Shown here one piece after another: positions 1-9,119 of a stretch of DNA of 64,000 bases; the stretch's first letter is position 1; every line of letters begins with the position of its first letter. The DNA comes from F1-80-MAGs062 sp046345315. GTDB taxonomy: Bacteria; Planctomycetota; Planctomycetia; Planctomycetales; Planctomycetaceae. A program made the translations under genes and the position numbers. The stretch spans positions 1-64,000 of the forward strand of contig JBKDKA010000154.1 of NCBI GenBank assembly GCA_046345315.1. Reading direction: 5' to 3'. Under the pieces are notes generated by a model. It saw only the letters and a program-made list of their open reading frames with translations. It had not been told where the DNA came from and did not search any database.

Positions 1-329
1 ATCAGGAGGCGGTCGACAGACCGATGAGGTTCCTGACGACTGAAGAGTTCCTTCAGCTTCCGTCCTTAGTTACCTGGCTTCAGTCGGATGAAACGAATGC
101 CTCGTCGTTTCAGAAGGCTTCGAACCTGCTGAAAATGATCCAGTTCCTCGCGAACAATCTCTGACATCTCCTGACAAAGGTCTTCGTTCTCGACATAATC
201 AAACATCAGGTCCATCGCAGTGGAAGCAGCTTTCTGCTCACAATGCGCATGATCGATCAGGATGTCGTTGAGATGGTGATCGACCTGCGAAAGCCATCGA
301 TCCGGTGATGTTGACTGAAGATGCAGCAT
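1..329 (-). pseudogene. miaE: miaE-like tRNA hydroxylase, broken by an in-frame stop
   Basis: The product from the ATG at 329 resembles the N-terminal part of MiaE, the ferritin-like diiron enzyme that hydroxylates ms2i6A at position 37 of tRNA. The visible family motif is ILIDHAHCEQKAASTAM, followed by a REELDHFQQV segment carrying an ExxH pair. A TAA codon at 66-68 ends the frame after 87 residues. The same frame stays open beyond the stop to the window edge and still reads like MiaE (GRKLKELFSRQEPHRSVDRLL), with the stop sitting where the family usually has Tyr. The second half of the diiron site would therefore be lost. Upstream in-frame ATGs at 338 and 362 exist, but family similarity begins at 329. 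The gene is divergent from the kinase starting at 386. It could be a true nonsense mutation or a sequencing error. Confidence 0.72.
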
Positions 330-385
330 GCCATCCATGATAATGATCTGTCCGAAATTCATCCATTGGTCAGAATCGTATCCCA

Positions 386-1807
386 GTGAAGAAAATTTAT
401 TGTGCCGCCTGCAATCAGGTGTTCGAAACGGCCGATCACCGCTGTCCGCGATGCGGACTTGCCATTCTGACTTCGGCGGATGATTCCGGACTTCAGTCAA
501 CAGTCGACGGAATCGCTGAGGCGATTTCAGGCGACGAAAGCGACCTGTCTCACGATGAAATCGAGCGAGCGGCGTCTCTTCCTTCTTTGATCGGGCGGAT
601 CCTTCACATCTACCAGTGTGAGCGAATGCTGGGACGCGGAGGAATGGGAGCCGTCTATCTGGCTCGCAATCAGCAGCTCCACCGCCTGGTTGCTCTCAAG
701 GTTCTTTTTCCGCAGCGCGCCTTTTCGGATACGGAGTATCTCGAACGATTTGAAAATGAAGGGCGAGCGGCGGCTGCGCTTGTTCATCCGAATGTTGTGA
801 CAACACATGCGATCGGCAAAGTGGACAGCCATCATTTTCTGGAAATGGAGTACGTTGCCGGCCATTCGCTGCAGAATGAAATCGACCTCTGCGGTCCGCT
901 CGGACCAATTCGTTCCACGGGAATGGCCGTCGGAATTTCAAGCGGCCTGACTGCTGCTCATCGTCTTGGAATTGTTCACCGCGATCTGAAACCTGACAAC
1001 ATTCTTGTGACCGCTTCGGGTTCACCGAAGATTGCCGATTTCGGACTGGCCAAACGAATTCGCGCTTCTGAACTGCCGACATCGAAACTGGCGGGAACTC
1101 CGCACTATATGGCTCCCGAACTGCTTCATGGGCAGCCAGCAACGCCCGCCAGCGATGTTTTCGCTCTGGGCGTCTGCTTTTATCAGATGCTGACCGGTTA
1201 TTACCCGTTCTACGATGACTCGCTGAGCAGTCTGTTCGCGAGAATCAGCTCCGGGGATTACATCAGCGTGCGACGCCGGAATCCGGAAGTGCCGCTCGAC
1301 GTTGCGGAATGTGTCGCAATGTTTCTCGCGAGTGACCCGGCTCAGCGGCCGCGAGACGGAGCAGCGGCATCACAACTGCTTCAGGCCGTGATGGGAGCAG
1401 TTCACGACCTGGACGTTCTGGTCTACGAAGCGTTTCAGGGAGTCTCGTCGATCCGATACACTCCGGATAACGATCGGTTTCGAGTGGAACTGTCGCTCCG
1501 AAACTCTCGGCATCAGGTCGTGTATGTGGAAAACAGCGATCATGGTGCCGACGAACGTCTTCTGCTCATTTACAGCGTCTGCTGCCCTTCAAATGCGGAC
1601 TTCTACGAGAACGCTCTTCGACTTAACGCCAACATGCATCACGGCGGTCTGTCCATCCGTGACATCGATGGCCGCCCGTACTTTGTGATGGTCGACACTT
1701 ATCCTCGTGCAACTGTCAGCGCGGAGGACATCCGAAGAAGTGTTCTTGAAATCGGAATCCGAGCCGATTCGGTGGAACAGATGCTGACCGGACGCGACAT
1801 CAACTGA
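386..1807 (+). CDS. Zinc-ribbon Ser/Thr protein kinase with a C-terminal YbjN-like domain
   Basis: This is a 473-residue cytosolic Hanks-type Ser/Thr kinase with no transmembrane segment. Residues 6-23 form a small zinc ribbon (CAAC...CPRC). The kinase domain spans about 75-340, with glycine loop LGRGGMGAVYLA, catalytic Lys105, HRDLKPDN at 198-205, DFG at 218-220 and APE at 243-245, so all catalytic residues are present. The C-terminal 125 residues are not kinase. Their strand-rich pattern, ending in a helix, resembles the YbjN or type-III-secretion-chaperone fold, which is inference from pattern only. Most planctomycete kinases carry extracellular or repeat domains, so this arrangement is less common. 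The start is GTG and lacks a clear ribosome binding site. The gene is divergent from miaE across 56 bp. Confidence 0.9.
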   Translation: MKKIYCAACNQVFETADHRCPRCGLAILTSADDSGLQSTVDGIAEAISGDESDLSHDEIERAASLPSLIGRILHIYQCERMLGRGGMGAVYLARNQQLHRLVALKVLFPQRAFSDTEYLERFENEGRAAAALVHPNVVTTHAIGKVDSHHFLEMEYVAGHSLQNEIDLCGPLGPIRSTGMAVGISSGLTAAHRLGIVHRDLKPDNILVTASGSPKIADFGLAKRIRASELPTSKLAGTPHYMAPELLHGQPATPASDVFALGVCFYQMLTGYYPFYDDSLSSLFARISSGDYISVRRRNPEVPLDVAECVAMFLASDPAQRPRDGAAASQLLQAVMGAVHDLDVLVYEAFQGVSSIRYTPDNDRFRVELSLRNSRHQVVYVENSDHGADERLLLIYSVCCPSNADFYENALRLNANMHHGGLSIRDIDGRPYFVMVDTYPRATVSAEDIRRSVLEIGIRADSVEQMLTGRDIN

Positions 1808-1837
1808 CAGGACGATTCCGCAGGCCAGATTGAACAG

Positions 1838-1945
1838 AAGACCACAAAGCACGCGAAGAGGGAGAAGGCTTTGTCTGAATTCCTGCCGAGCTCCACAGCT
1901 CTCCGGCGAAATCCTTTGCGATCTTCGCGTGCTTCTGTTGATCAA
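1838..1945. repeat. Imperfect long hairpin between kinase and FKBP genes
   Basis: The left arm ACCACAAAGCACGCGAAG (1841-1858) is complementary to CTTCGCGTGCTTCTGTTG (1923-1940), with about 64 bp between. The layout copies the ACCACGAAGGACACGAAG elements at 11.6 and 17 kb, with different stem bases, so it is probably a diverged relative. It lies between convergent genes and could act as a bidirectional terminator. Confidence 0.5.
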
Positions 1946-1967
1946 TCCTCGTCCGGATGCTCGAAAA

Positions 1968-2846
1968 TCAGTCGATGCTGACGAGCTCAATATCGAAGAT
2001 CAGAGTCGCATTGGGACCGATGTCTTCGCCGGCACCCTTTTCCCCATAAGCCAGACCACTGGGGATATAAAGCCGATACTTTGCCCCGACCTTCATGACC
2101 TGCAGAATTTCGGTCCAACCCGCGATTACGCCGTTAACCGGAAACGATGTCGGCTTGTCTTCGGCAGTTGGTTCCGGGCCTTTGTAGGATTCATCAAAGA
2201 CTTTTCCGGAAATCAGTCGGCCACGATAGTGAGTCGAAACTGTGCTGCTGGCAGTGGGAACAGCGCCGGTCCCTTCACGAAGTACTTCGTACTGCAGACC
2301 GCTTTCGGTCACTTTGATATTCGGCTTGTCTTTGTTCTCTGTCAGGAACTTCTCGCCTTCCAGTTTGTTGCGGGTTGCAACACTGCCAATGATGCGGCGG
2401 ACTTCCTTCTGAAGATCCGCGTAGGCGGCACGGACCTCTTCGTCACTCAGGACAGACTTTCCATCGCTGAGGATCGTTGCGATTCCGTTTGCGATCTGAT
2501 CCGCATTCAGCATCATCAGATTGTTACGCTTCAGGTCATTGCCGATCTGAATTCCGATCTGATAACTCGCCTTTTCGATCGGAGTCATCGGTGCCGGGCG
2601 AGCTGCGGGAGCGGCCGGATTCGATTCGGCAGCCGCTGCGGCTTCCTCGGGCTTTGATTCAGACGCTGCTTCTTCAGCGGGCGCCGTTTCAGCTGGTGTT
2701 TCCTGCTTCGCAGGAGTTTCTTCGGCAGGCTTGGATTCTGTGGCTGCGTCAGCAGCTGGAGTTTCAGCAGGTTTGGTGTCTTCAAACGCGCGGACGGCTG
2801 CGGGGATCAGCAGGAGACCAGCAAGAATCGGAAGGAGAGGACGCAT
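1968..2846 (-). CDS. Exported FKBP-type peptidyl-prolyl isomerase
   Basis: This 292-residue protein has a signal peptide (MRPLLPILAGLLLIPAAVRA) and then a roughly 65-residue linker of Ala, Glu, Pro and Thr. A helical FKBP N-terminal dimerisation domain follows (about 88-165, MTPIEKASYQIGIQIGNDLK), then a C-terminal FKBP domain (about 180-290) with VSTHYRGRLISGKVFDES, GVIAGWTEILQVMKVG and IPSGLAYGEKG. This is the Mip/FkpA architecture, a periplasmic proline isomerase and folding chaperone. The acidic alanine-rich linker is longer than in Mip proteins and probably acts as a spacer. The gene converges with the kinase gene across the hairpin at 1.84-1.94 kb. Confidence 0.93.
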   Translation of the reverse strand: MRPLLPILAGLLLIPAAVRAFEDTKPAETPAADAATESKPAEETPAKQETPAETAPAEEAASESKPEEAAAAAESNPAAPAARPAPMTPIEKASYQIGIQIGNDLKRNNLMMLNADQIANGIATILSDGKSVLSDEEVRAAYADLQKEVRRIIGSVATRNKLEGEKFLTENKDKPNIKVTESGLQYEVLREGTGAVPTASSTVSTHYRGRLISGKVFDESYKGPEPTAEDKPTSFPVNGVIAGWTEILQVMKVGAKYRLYIPSGLAYGEKGAGEDIGPNATLIFDIELVSID

Positions 2847-3307
2847 TCAGAATACTTTCAGAAATCTGACAAAGGAGTGAACTCGATGCGACAGAACCTT
2901 CAGACTCTGACGCAGACAGGGGCCTCTTGAACCGCCTGTAACGACCTGACAGTTTAACGCATTGACGCCCCGATTCCGAAACGAATTCCGTGTTGTGGTT
3001 CCGGAAAACAGACCGAAGTCAGTCCCCGGAATCTGCGGAACTTCTGAGGGAGACGGCAATCCTCACACTGGCAGAATGACCGGAATTTAACCGAACCTGC
3101 AGGCTCATTCCGTAGCAGTTGCAGAGTTCCGAATGTAAATTCCTGCTGAGTCATTCTCAGGAGATACGCTGAAACTCCGCTGGCTGTGGGCAAAATTTGA
3201 TGTGCCCCCGCTTTTAACAAACTGGTTTCGCTGATGCACTGATCATGACCGGGAACGGAACCCGTTCTGAAGCACCTGTTCAGCACCTCTCGAGGAGCCG
3301 CCCGACG
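2847..3307. other. Gene-free divergent intergenic region
   Basis: These 461 bp separate the divergently transcribed FKBP gene and the secreted protein starting at 3308. No convincing coding frame, RNA or strong palindrome was seen. The promoters of both flanking genes must lie here. Confidence 0.5.
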
Positions 3308-4561
3308 ATGATGAATTCCGCCACGACACTGCCCACACTCATCTGCCTTGTGGTCGCCATCGAATCCCTGTCGTCTCCGAACGTTCAGGCTCAGCAGTCT
3401 GCCGTCGAACGAGCCACAGTTCATTCCATGCCCGGCTTTCGAATCAGCAGCCCTCAGGTCGAACTGAATGTCACAGAAACCGGTGGCCATATGGCCCCGG
3501 TCACGTTTTTCAGGGATGCTGAGCAGCCGATTCAGCCGTATTACATCAGTCCCTGGCAGGACGAACCCCGAGAACCGATTCCGGCCCCGGTGATGGTACC
3601 ACTGCGAGGCGACTTCTTCTGCATGCCATTCGGAGGAAATACGACACCCGTTCCTGGTGAGGCTCATCCTCCTCATGGTGAAGTTTCCGGTTCCGAATGG
3701 AAGGCCGTGGGAGCTGAATCTCATCGCGACGTGACCACACTGACACTTGAACTTTCGACGAACGTTCGCCGAGGGACAATTCGCAAGGAACTGTCCCTGG
3801 TCGACGGTCAGAATGTCGTTTATTCCAGACACACGATCAATGGCTTCGCCGGAAAAGTACCGCTCGGACATCATGCCACACTCGCCATGCCCGATCAGGA
3901 AGGCAGTGTCCGGATTGCGACCAGTGCCATTCGGTTCGGAATGACGTTCCCGGGAATGTTCAGCCGTCCGTCTGCTCGAGAATACCAGCGACTGCTGCCG
4001 GGTACGAAATGGACAGATCTCAGTCGCGTTCCGCAGGCCTGGAAGAACTCTGAAAATGCTGACCTGACACGTTTGCCAGGCCCTGCTGGATACGCTGACC
4101 TCGTTCAGCTGGTCAATGACACTGCCGCAGCACCGAAGGAACCTGCCTGGACGACGGCAACGTTCGCCGAGAAAGGTTACGTCTGGTTTTCGCTCAAGGA
4201 TCCTGAGATCCTCAGAACGACTGTGTTCTGGATGGAGAATCGCGGCCGCCATGCTTATCCGTGGAACGGACGAAACAACTGCCTGGGACTTGAAGATGTG
4301 ACCTCCTTCTTTGCCGAAGGACTCGCAGAATCCACCTCAGAGAATGCACTGACACAGCAGGGAGTTCCGACTGCCCTGGAACTGAAGAGCGATCATCCGA
4401 CCGCGGTCAACTACATTCAGGGTGTCGCAAAGATTCCGAAGGATTTCGACGTGGTCAAAAACATAAAATTCGAGAGTTCGCAGATTACGCTGACTGCAGC
4501 ATCCGGTGCACAGGTGAATGTCCCGGTACGATGGCAGTTCATTGAATCAGGCCAGTTGTGA
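3308..4561 (+). CDS. Secreted protein of galactose-mutarotase-like fold, function unknown
   Basis: The start ATG at 3308 is chosen over the in-frame ATG at 3245. It follows an AGGAG and begins a normal signal peptide (MMNSATTLPTLICLVVAIES, cleavage near AQA-QQ). The mature part of about 390 residues is rich in beta-strands. Phrases such as PQVELNVTETGGHMAPVTFF, YSRHTINGFAGKVPLGHHATL and RGHFYPW-like turns recall the aldose-1-epimerase/galactose-mutarotase sandwich seen in many planctomycete exported proteins. No catalytic His/Glu pair can be assigned with confidence, so it may bind or modify carbohydrate in the periplasm. It lies 143 bp upstream of the DUF1080 chimera in the same direction and may be cotranscribed. 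Confidence 0.7.
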   Translation: MMNSATTLPTLICLVVAIESLSSPNVQAQQSAVERATVHSMPGFRISSPQVELNVTETGGHMAPVTFFRDAEQPIQPYYISPWQDEPREPIPAPVMVPLRGDFFCMPFGGNTTPVPGEAHPPHGEVSGSEWKAVGAESHRDVTTLTLELSTNVRRGTIRKELSLVDGQNVVYSRHTINGFAGKVPLGHHATLAMPDQEGSVRIATSAIRFGMTFPGMFSRPSAREYQRLLPGTKWTDLSRVPQAWKNSENADLTRLPGPAGYADLVQLVNDTAAAPKEPAWTTATFAEKGYVWFSLKDPEILRTTVFWMENRGRHAYPWNGRNNCLGLEDVTSFFAEGLAESTSENALTQQGVPTALELKSDHPTAVNYIQGVAKIPKDFDVVKNIKFESSQITLTAASGAQVNVPVRWQFIESGQL

Positions 4562-4704
4562 TCGAAGTAACCGACTCGGGTATCGTTCTTCAGCTTCCGT
4601 GATTGTGATCAGGGCAGCGCGACATCCGTCTGACTCGCCGCTTCTTTCACACGGAATCTACCATCAACCTCAGTGTTCCGCCGCAGCATCAAAGAAAGTA
4701 TGCC

Positions 4705-7700
4705 ATGTCGCCTCGACTCCAGACATCCCGAGCCGTCTGCCTGTTGATGATCATGCTCGCACTGAGGAACTCAGCCGGAATTTCGGCTTCAGAAACGGCG
4801 GGCAGCTCCGACGGATTCCGAAGAATCTTTGATGGGAAGACACTGGACGGCTGGCACGGACGCCCGCATGTGGATCCGAAGACGCTGGCTGAGATGGCAG
4901 CCGAAGAACGCGAAAAACAGATAAAGGCGTGGACGGAGGAAGCGAAGCTGCACTGGCGAGTCGAAAACGGAGAACTGGTCAACGACGGAGAAGGCCCGTA
5001 CCTCACTACCAACGAAGAATTCGGTGATATCGAGTTTCTGATTGAATACCGAACAGTGGCCAAAGCAGACAGCGGAATCTACCTGCGCGGAACACCTCAG
5101 GTTCAGATCTGGGATTTCACTCGCGAAGGCGAAAAGTGGAACCGGGGAGCCGACAAAGGCGCGGGAGGTCTGTTCAATAATGCTCCCGGATCCATCAGCA
5201 AGGAACCTCTGGTCTTCGCTGACAAACCATTCGGTGAATGGAATCAGTTCCGAATCATTCAGGTCGGCGCCAGAACATCTGTCTGGCTGAACGGTCAGCG
5301 GGTTGTTGATCATGCAATCCTCGAAAACTTCTGGAATCGAAACCGCCCCCTGGACCGCGTGGGCCCGATCCAGCTGCAGACTCACGGCGGGGAGATCCGC
5401 TGGAGGAATCTGCTGATCCGTGGAATTCCTTCCGAGGAAGCCAACAGGATTCTTGGAGAACACCAGTCTGCCGGCTTTGAATCGATCTTCAATGGATCCG
5501 ATCTGAAAGGCTGGGCAGGGGATGTTGACAATTATCAGGTCGTCGATGGTTCCATTGTGTGCCGTGAGGGGAAAGGTGGAAATCTCTTCACCGAAGCCGA
5601 ATACGATGATTTCGTTGTTCGACTGGAATTCCGCCTGCCTCCCGCCGGGAACAATGGTCTCGCAATTCGCTATCCGGGAACAGGTCGTCCGAGCACTACT
5701 GGCATGACGGAAATTCAGATTCTGGATTCGGAACATGACAAATACAAAGGGATTGATCTGCGGCAGCATCATGGTTCTGCCTACGGCATGGTGCCGGCTC
5801 ATCGGGGTTATCTTCGTCCCACGGGAGAATGGAATTACCATGAGGTACGTGTTGCCGGATCCAGAGTCACTGTTGATCTGAACGGTTCAGTGATTCTGGA
5901 CGCGGATCTCAGCGAAGTAACGGAATTCAAGGACAACGAACCTCACCCGGGCAGGGATCTGAAACGAGGACACTTCGGGTTTGCGGGCCATAGTGATCCC
6001 GTGGAGTTTCGGAACATCAGGATTCGGAAGCTGAAACCTCTTGAGGCAGCGTCATCGTGGCCTCAGTTTCGCGGTGCTTCCGGAAACGGGCGAGCTGACA
6101 TTCCCGCGGGAGTCCCCGCGGAGATCAGCCCCGAAAAGAATGTCATCTGGAAATCTGCACTTCCGCCCGGGCATTCATCTCCCGTGGTGTTCGGCAATCG
6201 AATCTTTCTGACCGCTGAAAAAAAGAAGTCGGTCGCTTCCGGAGATATTCCGGCCGTTGTCGATGCAAAAACTCCTTCTGCAGATCCAGCCACCACCGAA
6301 CTGCTGACGATGTGCCTGGATCGCAGCACGGGAGCCGTTCTGTGGGAACAAACTGCCCCTCATGAAAAGCTGGAAGAGGTCCATGAAATCGGAAGTCGAG
6401 CTCAGTGTACGCCGGCAACCGATGGGGAGCACGTCGTCAGCTTCTTTGGTTCGTCCGGGCTGTATTGCTATGACCTCGAAGGTAAAGAGCTCTGGCGCCG
6501 ACGCATGGGGCCATTTAATGACACGTTCGGTGCCGGGGCTTCGCCGATCATCGTCGATGGTCGAGTGATTCTGGTGCAGGATCATGATACCGACTCATTC
6601 CTGATGTCACTGGATGTCAGTACCGGAGAAATCATCTGGAAGACGGACCGCAGTGAGTTTCCGAGAAGCTATTCGACTCCAGTCATTCTGACGGTGGAAG
6701 GCAAAAAACAGATCGTTGTTGCCGGAACCCTGCGAGTCATCGGATATGACTTCGAAACTGGAAATGAAGTCTGGACAGTGCGTGGTCTGTCACGAGCCGT
6801 CTGCAGCACGCCGGTTGTTTCTCACGACAATCTGCTGATCGTTGCTGGATGGTCTCGTGGCGGTGATGTGAACGAAACAATTCACGTTGATCCGTTCGAT
6901 CAGGTGATCGGCGCTCGAGACACCAATAAAAACGGCACACTGGAAGATCCGGAACTGGAAAAGGGTGGCGACGTTCAGCAGCGGTTTTCGCAGGTCGATC
7001 GAGACAAATCGGGGTCGATCACGAAGGAAGAATACGAGTACTATCGGACGCTCTTCGAGACGGCCAGGAACGTTCTGCTCGCAGTCCGACCGGGAGGCAT
7101 CGGCGACATCACGAAAACTCATCAGCTCTGGGAATCAAGGAAGTTCGTTCCCTTCTGTGCATCGCCTCTGGCCTGCAATGGTTACGTGTTCACCGTCAAG
7201 GATGGAGGTATTGCGACCTGTTATAACGCAACAACAGGCGAGCTGCTGAAGACAAAACGCCTGTCCGGAAACAACAGTTATTATTCATCACCTGTCTCAA
7301 CGGATGGCCGAGTTTACGCGATTGATCAGCGAGGAAAACTGTCTGTCATTGGAGCCTATGCGGACTGGGCAGAAATCTGGAATGCGGACTTCGGGGAAGA
7401 TGTCTACGCCACGCCGGCCATCGCCGATGATCGCATCTACGTCCGCACCACCGGGCATCTCTATTGCTTTGGAAATGCACCAAAGGCCGCACCTGAATCG
7501 ACAAAACCGACAGCGAAAGAACCGGCAGCGAAAGAACCGGCGGCGGCAGCGCGACAAGTCTTCAGCAACGGCCCCATACTGGAGGAACTCTGGAACGAAG
7601 GGGAGTTTACCGAGGGGGTTGCAGTTCGGTCTGACGGATTAGTTTTCTTCAGCGATATTCCATCCGATCCGAATACCGATGGGCGAATTCTGCGATGTGA

Positions 7701-8454
7701 CCCGGAATCGGGGATGACGGAAGTTTTCTGTGCCGCCAGCGGCAAGAGCAACGGACTGGTATTCGATGCTCAGGATCGACTGTTCGCCTGCTGCGGAGCC
7801 AACGGCGGTACGAGAGCTCTGTGTGAAGTGCTGCCGAGTGGAAAGCTGAAACCTCTCGCCGGGAAGTTTATGAATCAGCCATTGAACGCCCCGAACGATC
7901 TGGTGGTTCATCCTTCCGGTGCCATCTATTTTTCAGATCCGAGATACCTGGGCCCGGAGCCGCTCACACAGCCCGGCATGTGGGTCTATCGTTTTGATCC
8001 GGCTTCCGGAGTGCTGAACGTGGCCACAAAAGAACTTCGAAAGCCAAACGGAGTGGAAGTCTCACCGGACGGAAAGACACTCTACGTGGCCGAAACGGAT
8101 AACGGTGTTTCCGGTGCACCGGGAGATCCGGCGAGAACCGATGGTCAGATGCTGCTCACGGCCTTCGACATTGCGGACGACGGAACACTGAGCAATCGCA
8201 GAGTGCTGCGAGACTTCGGAAAAGAGACCGGAATCGACGGGATGGCCGTCAGTCCGAAGGGGCTGATCTTCGCTGCCGTTCGGGCGGAGTCTCGCCATGG
8301 AATTGCGGTCTTCGACGCTGCGGGTGATGAACTGGATTTTCTGCCGACGGACTCCCTGCCGACGAACTGCGCCCTGGGCAAGGGTTCATCTGCCAGCATG
8401 CTTTATATCACGGCCGGTGGCGGACTGTATCGGGCTGAACTGAATGCGGAATAG
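4705..8454 (+). CDS. Giant exported DUF1080/PQQ-propeller/EF-hand/SMP-30 chimera
   Basis: This is a 1249-residue secreted protein with five recognisable parts. After the signal peptide come two DUF1080 domains (3-keto-disaccharide hydrolase, concanavalin-like) at about 38-245 and 255-447, with IFDGKTLDGW and IFNGSDLKGW starts. A PQQ-type beta-propeller begins near 450 (WPQFRGASGNG) and runs to about 930. Inside it sit two EF-hand-like calcium loops, at about 739 (DTNKNGTLEDPE) and 765 (DRDKSGSITKEE). A linker of repeated KEPAA at about 934-955 leads to a C-terminal SMP-30/gluconolactonase propeller (about 959-1248, GVAVRSDGLVFFSD, PNGVEVSPDGKTLYVAE). In related genomes these modules are usually separate genes. 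The fusion suggests a multistep extracytoplasmic oligosaccharide or sugar-lactone activity. No frameshift was seen. Confidence 0.92.
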   Translation: MSPRLQTSRAVCLLMIMLALRNSAGISASETAGSSDGFRRIFDGKTLDGWHGRPHVDPKTLAEMAAEEREKQIKAWTEEAKLHWRVENGELVNDGEGPYLTTNEEFGDIEFLIEYRTVAKADSGIYLRGTPQVQIWDFTREGEKWNRGADKGAGGLFNNAPGSISKEPLVFADKPFGEWNQFRIIQVGARTSVWLNGQRVVDHAILENFWNRNRPLDRVGPIQLQTHGGEIRWRNLLIRGIPSEEANRILGEHQSAGFESIFNGSDLKGWAGDVDNYQVVDGSIVCREGKGGNLFTEAEYDDFVVRLEFRLPPAGNNGLAIRYPGTGRPSTTGMTEIQILDSEHDKYKGIDLRQHHGSAYGMVPAHRGYLRPTGEWNYHEVRVAGSRVTVDLNGSVILDADLSEVTEFKDNEPHPGRDLKRGHFGFAGHSDPVEFRNIRIRKLKPLEAASSWPQFRGASGNGRADIPAGVPAEISPEKNVIWKSALPPGHSSPVVFGNRIFLTAEKKKSVASGDIPAVVDAKTPSADPATTELLTMCLDRSTGAVLWEQTAPHEKLEEVHEIGSRAQCTPATDGEHVVSFFGSSGLYCYDLEGKELWRRRMGPFNDTFGAGASPIIVDGRVILVQDHDTDSFLMSLDVSTGEIIWKTDRSEFPRSYSTPVILTVEGKKQIVVAGTLRVIGYDFETGNEVWTVRGLSRAVCSTPVVSHDNLLIVAGWSRGGDVNETIHVDPFDQVIGARDTNKNGTLEDPELEKGGDVQQRFSQVDRDKSGSITKEEYEYYRTLFETARNVLLAVRPGGIGDITKTHQLWESRKFVPFCASPLACNGYVFTVKDGGIATCYNATTGELLKTKRLSGNNSYYSSPVSTDGRVYAIDQRGKLSVIGAYADWAEIWNADFGEDVYATPAIADDRIYVRTTGHLYCFGNAPKAAPESTKPTAKEPAAKEPAAAARQVFSNGPILEELWNEGEFTEGVAVRSDGLVFFSDIPSDPNTDGRILRCDPESGMTEVFCAASGKSNGLVFDAQDRLFACCGANGGTRALCEVLPSGKLKPLAGKFMNQPLNAPNDLVVHPSGAIYFSDPRYLGPEPLTQPGMWVYRFDPASGVLNVATKELRKPNGVEVSPDGKTLYVAETDNGVSGAPGDPARTDGQMLLTAFDIADDGTLSNRRVLRDFGKETGIDGMAVSPKGLIFAAVRAESRHGIAVFDAAGDELDFLPTDSLPTNCALGKGSSASMLYITAGGGLYRAELNAE

Positions 8455-8557
8455 TTCTGCGGCCGAGTGGAGTATTGACGCTGACAGACCAGGCCGACAG
8501 GCTGTCGCGGCCATGGGAACTCGTATGCCGATTCGGTCTTGATCAAGAGGCTCCAAT

Positions 8558-8631
8558 AAAACCGGGACAGGCACACTTCTCCGCCAGTGTTGCAGCTTTT
8601 TCAGAGTTGTCCGGGAGCCAGTCCCGGTTTT
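8558..8631. repeat. CCGGGAC/GTCCCGG palindromic element, copy 1
   Basis: The left arm AAAACCGGGAC at 8558-8568 pairs with GTCCCGGTTTT at 8621-8631, with GCAC and GAGCC-type flanks matching the other copies. It lies between the chimera and the RidA-like gene, 31 bp before the latter's start. It may act as a terminator or mRNA hairpin. Confidence 0.75.
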
Positions 8632-8661
8632 GTCAGGCTTTTTTCAGAAACAACGGGTGAC

Positions 8662-9015
8662 ATGATTCAGCGTATCGGAAACTCTCACCGCTGGTCCGAT
8701 GTTGTGATTTCGTCCGGGACCGCGTACTGGGTTGAAGTCGCTGCGGACATGACTCAGGACGTTCGCGGCCAGATCTCCCAGGTGCTCGCGCAGATTGACG
8801 AAACGCTGGCGCAGATCGGCAGTGATCGCCACCAGATGATCCAGATTCTTGTGTATCTTGCTGATCTTCAGAACATGCCGATCCTGAACGAGCTCTGGGA
8901 TGCCTGGGTGCCGGCAGGATCAGCACCAGTGCGAGCCTGCGTCGGAGTCCAGTTGGGTCACGGCTGTGAAGTCGAGATGGTCATCACTGCTCACCTGGAA
9001 TCCTCCGAGGGTTAA
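8662..9015 (+). CDS. RidA/YoaB-like family protein
   Basis: This 117-residue protein belongs to the YjgF/YER057c/UK114 family, whose best-known members deaminate reactive enamine/imine intermediates from PLP enzymes. The phrases RWSDVVISSGTAYWVEVAAD, LAQIDETLAQIGSDRHQMIQ and WDAWVPAGSAPVRACV follow the short E. coli YoaB type more closely than RidA itself. Arg91 in APVRACV matches the conserved substrate-binding arginine. The ATG at 8662 is preferred, because the frame upstream of it (to 8587) runs through the palindromic repeat. The protein is cytosolic and probably transcribed alone. Confidence 0.85.
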   Translation: MIQRIGNSHRWSDVVISSGTAYWVEVAADMTQDVRGQISQVLAQIDETLAQIGSDRHQMIQILVYLADLQNMPILNELWDAWVPAGSAPVRACVGVQLGHGCEVEMVITAHLESSEG

Positions 9016-9119
9016 TCGGGCATGAAATCAGCGCCAACGGAGTGATTCGCAGGAACGTACATCTGTTCGGGAAGGGGGAGGTGCGCAAACCGCGAGATCT
9101 GACCGGAACCTGAACTCCA

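Noticed and set aside
2954..4252. 432-codon minus-strand frame opposite the mutarotase-like gene
   Set aside because: The plus strand has a signal peptide and ribosome binding site; the minus frame is rich in Arg, Cys and His without a recognisable domain.
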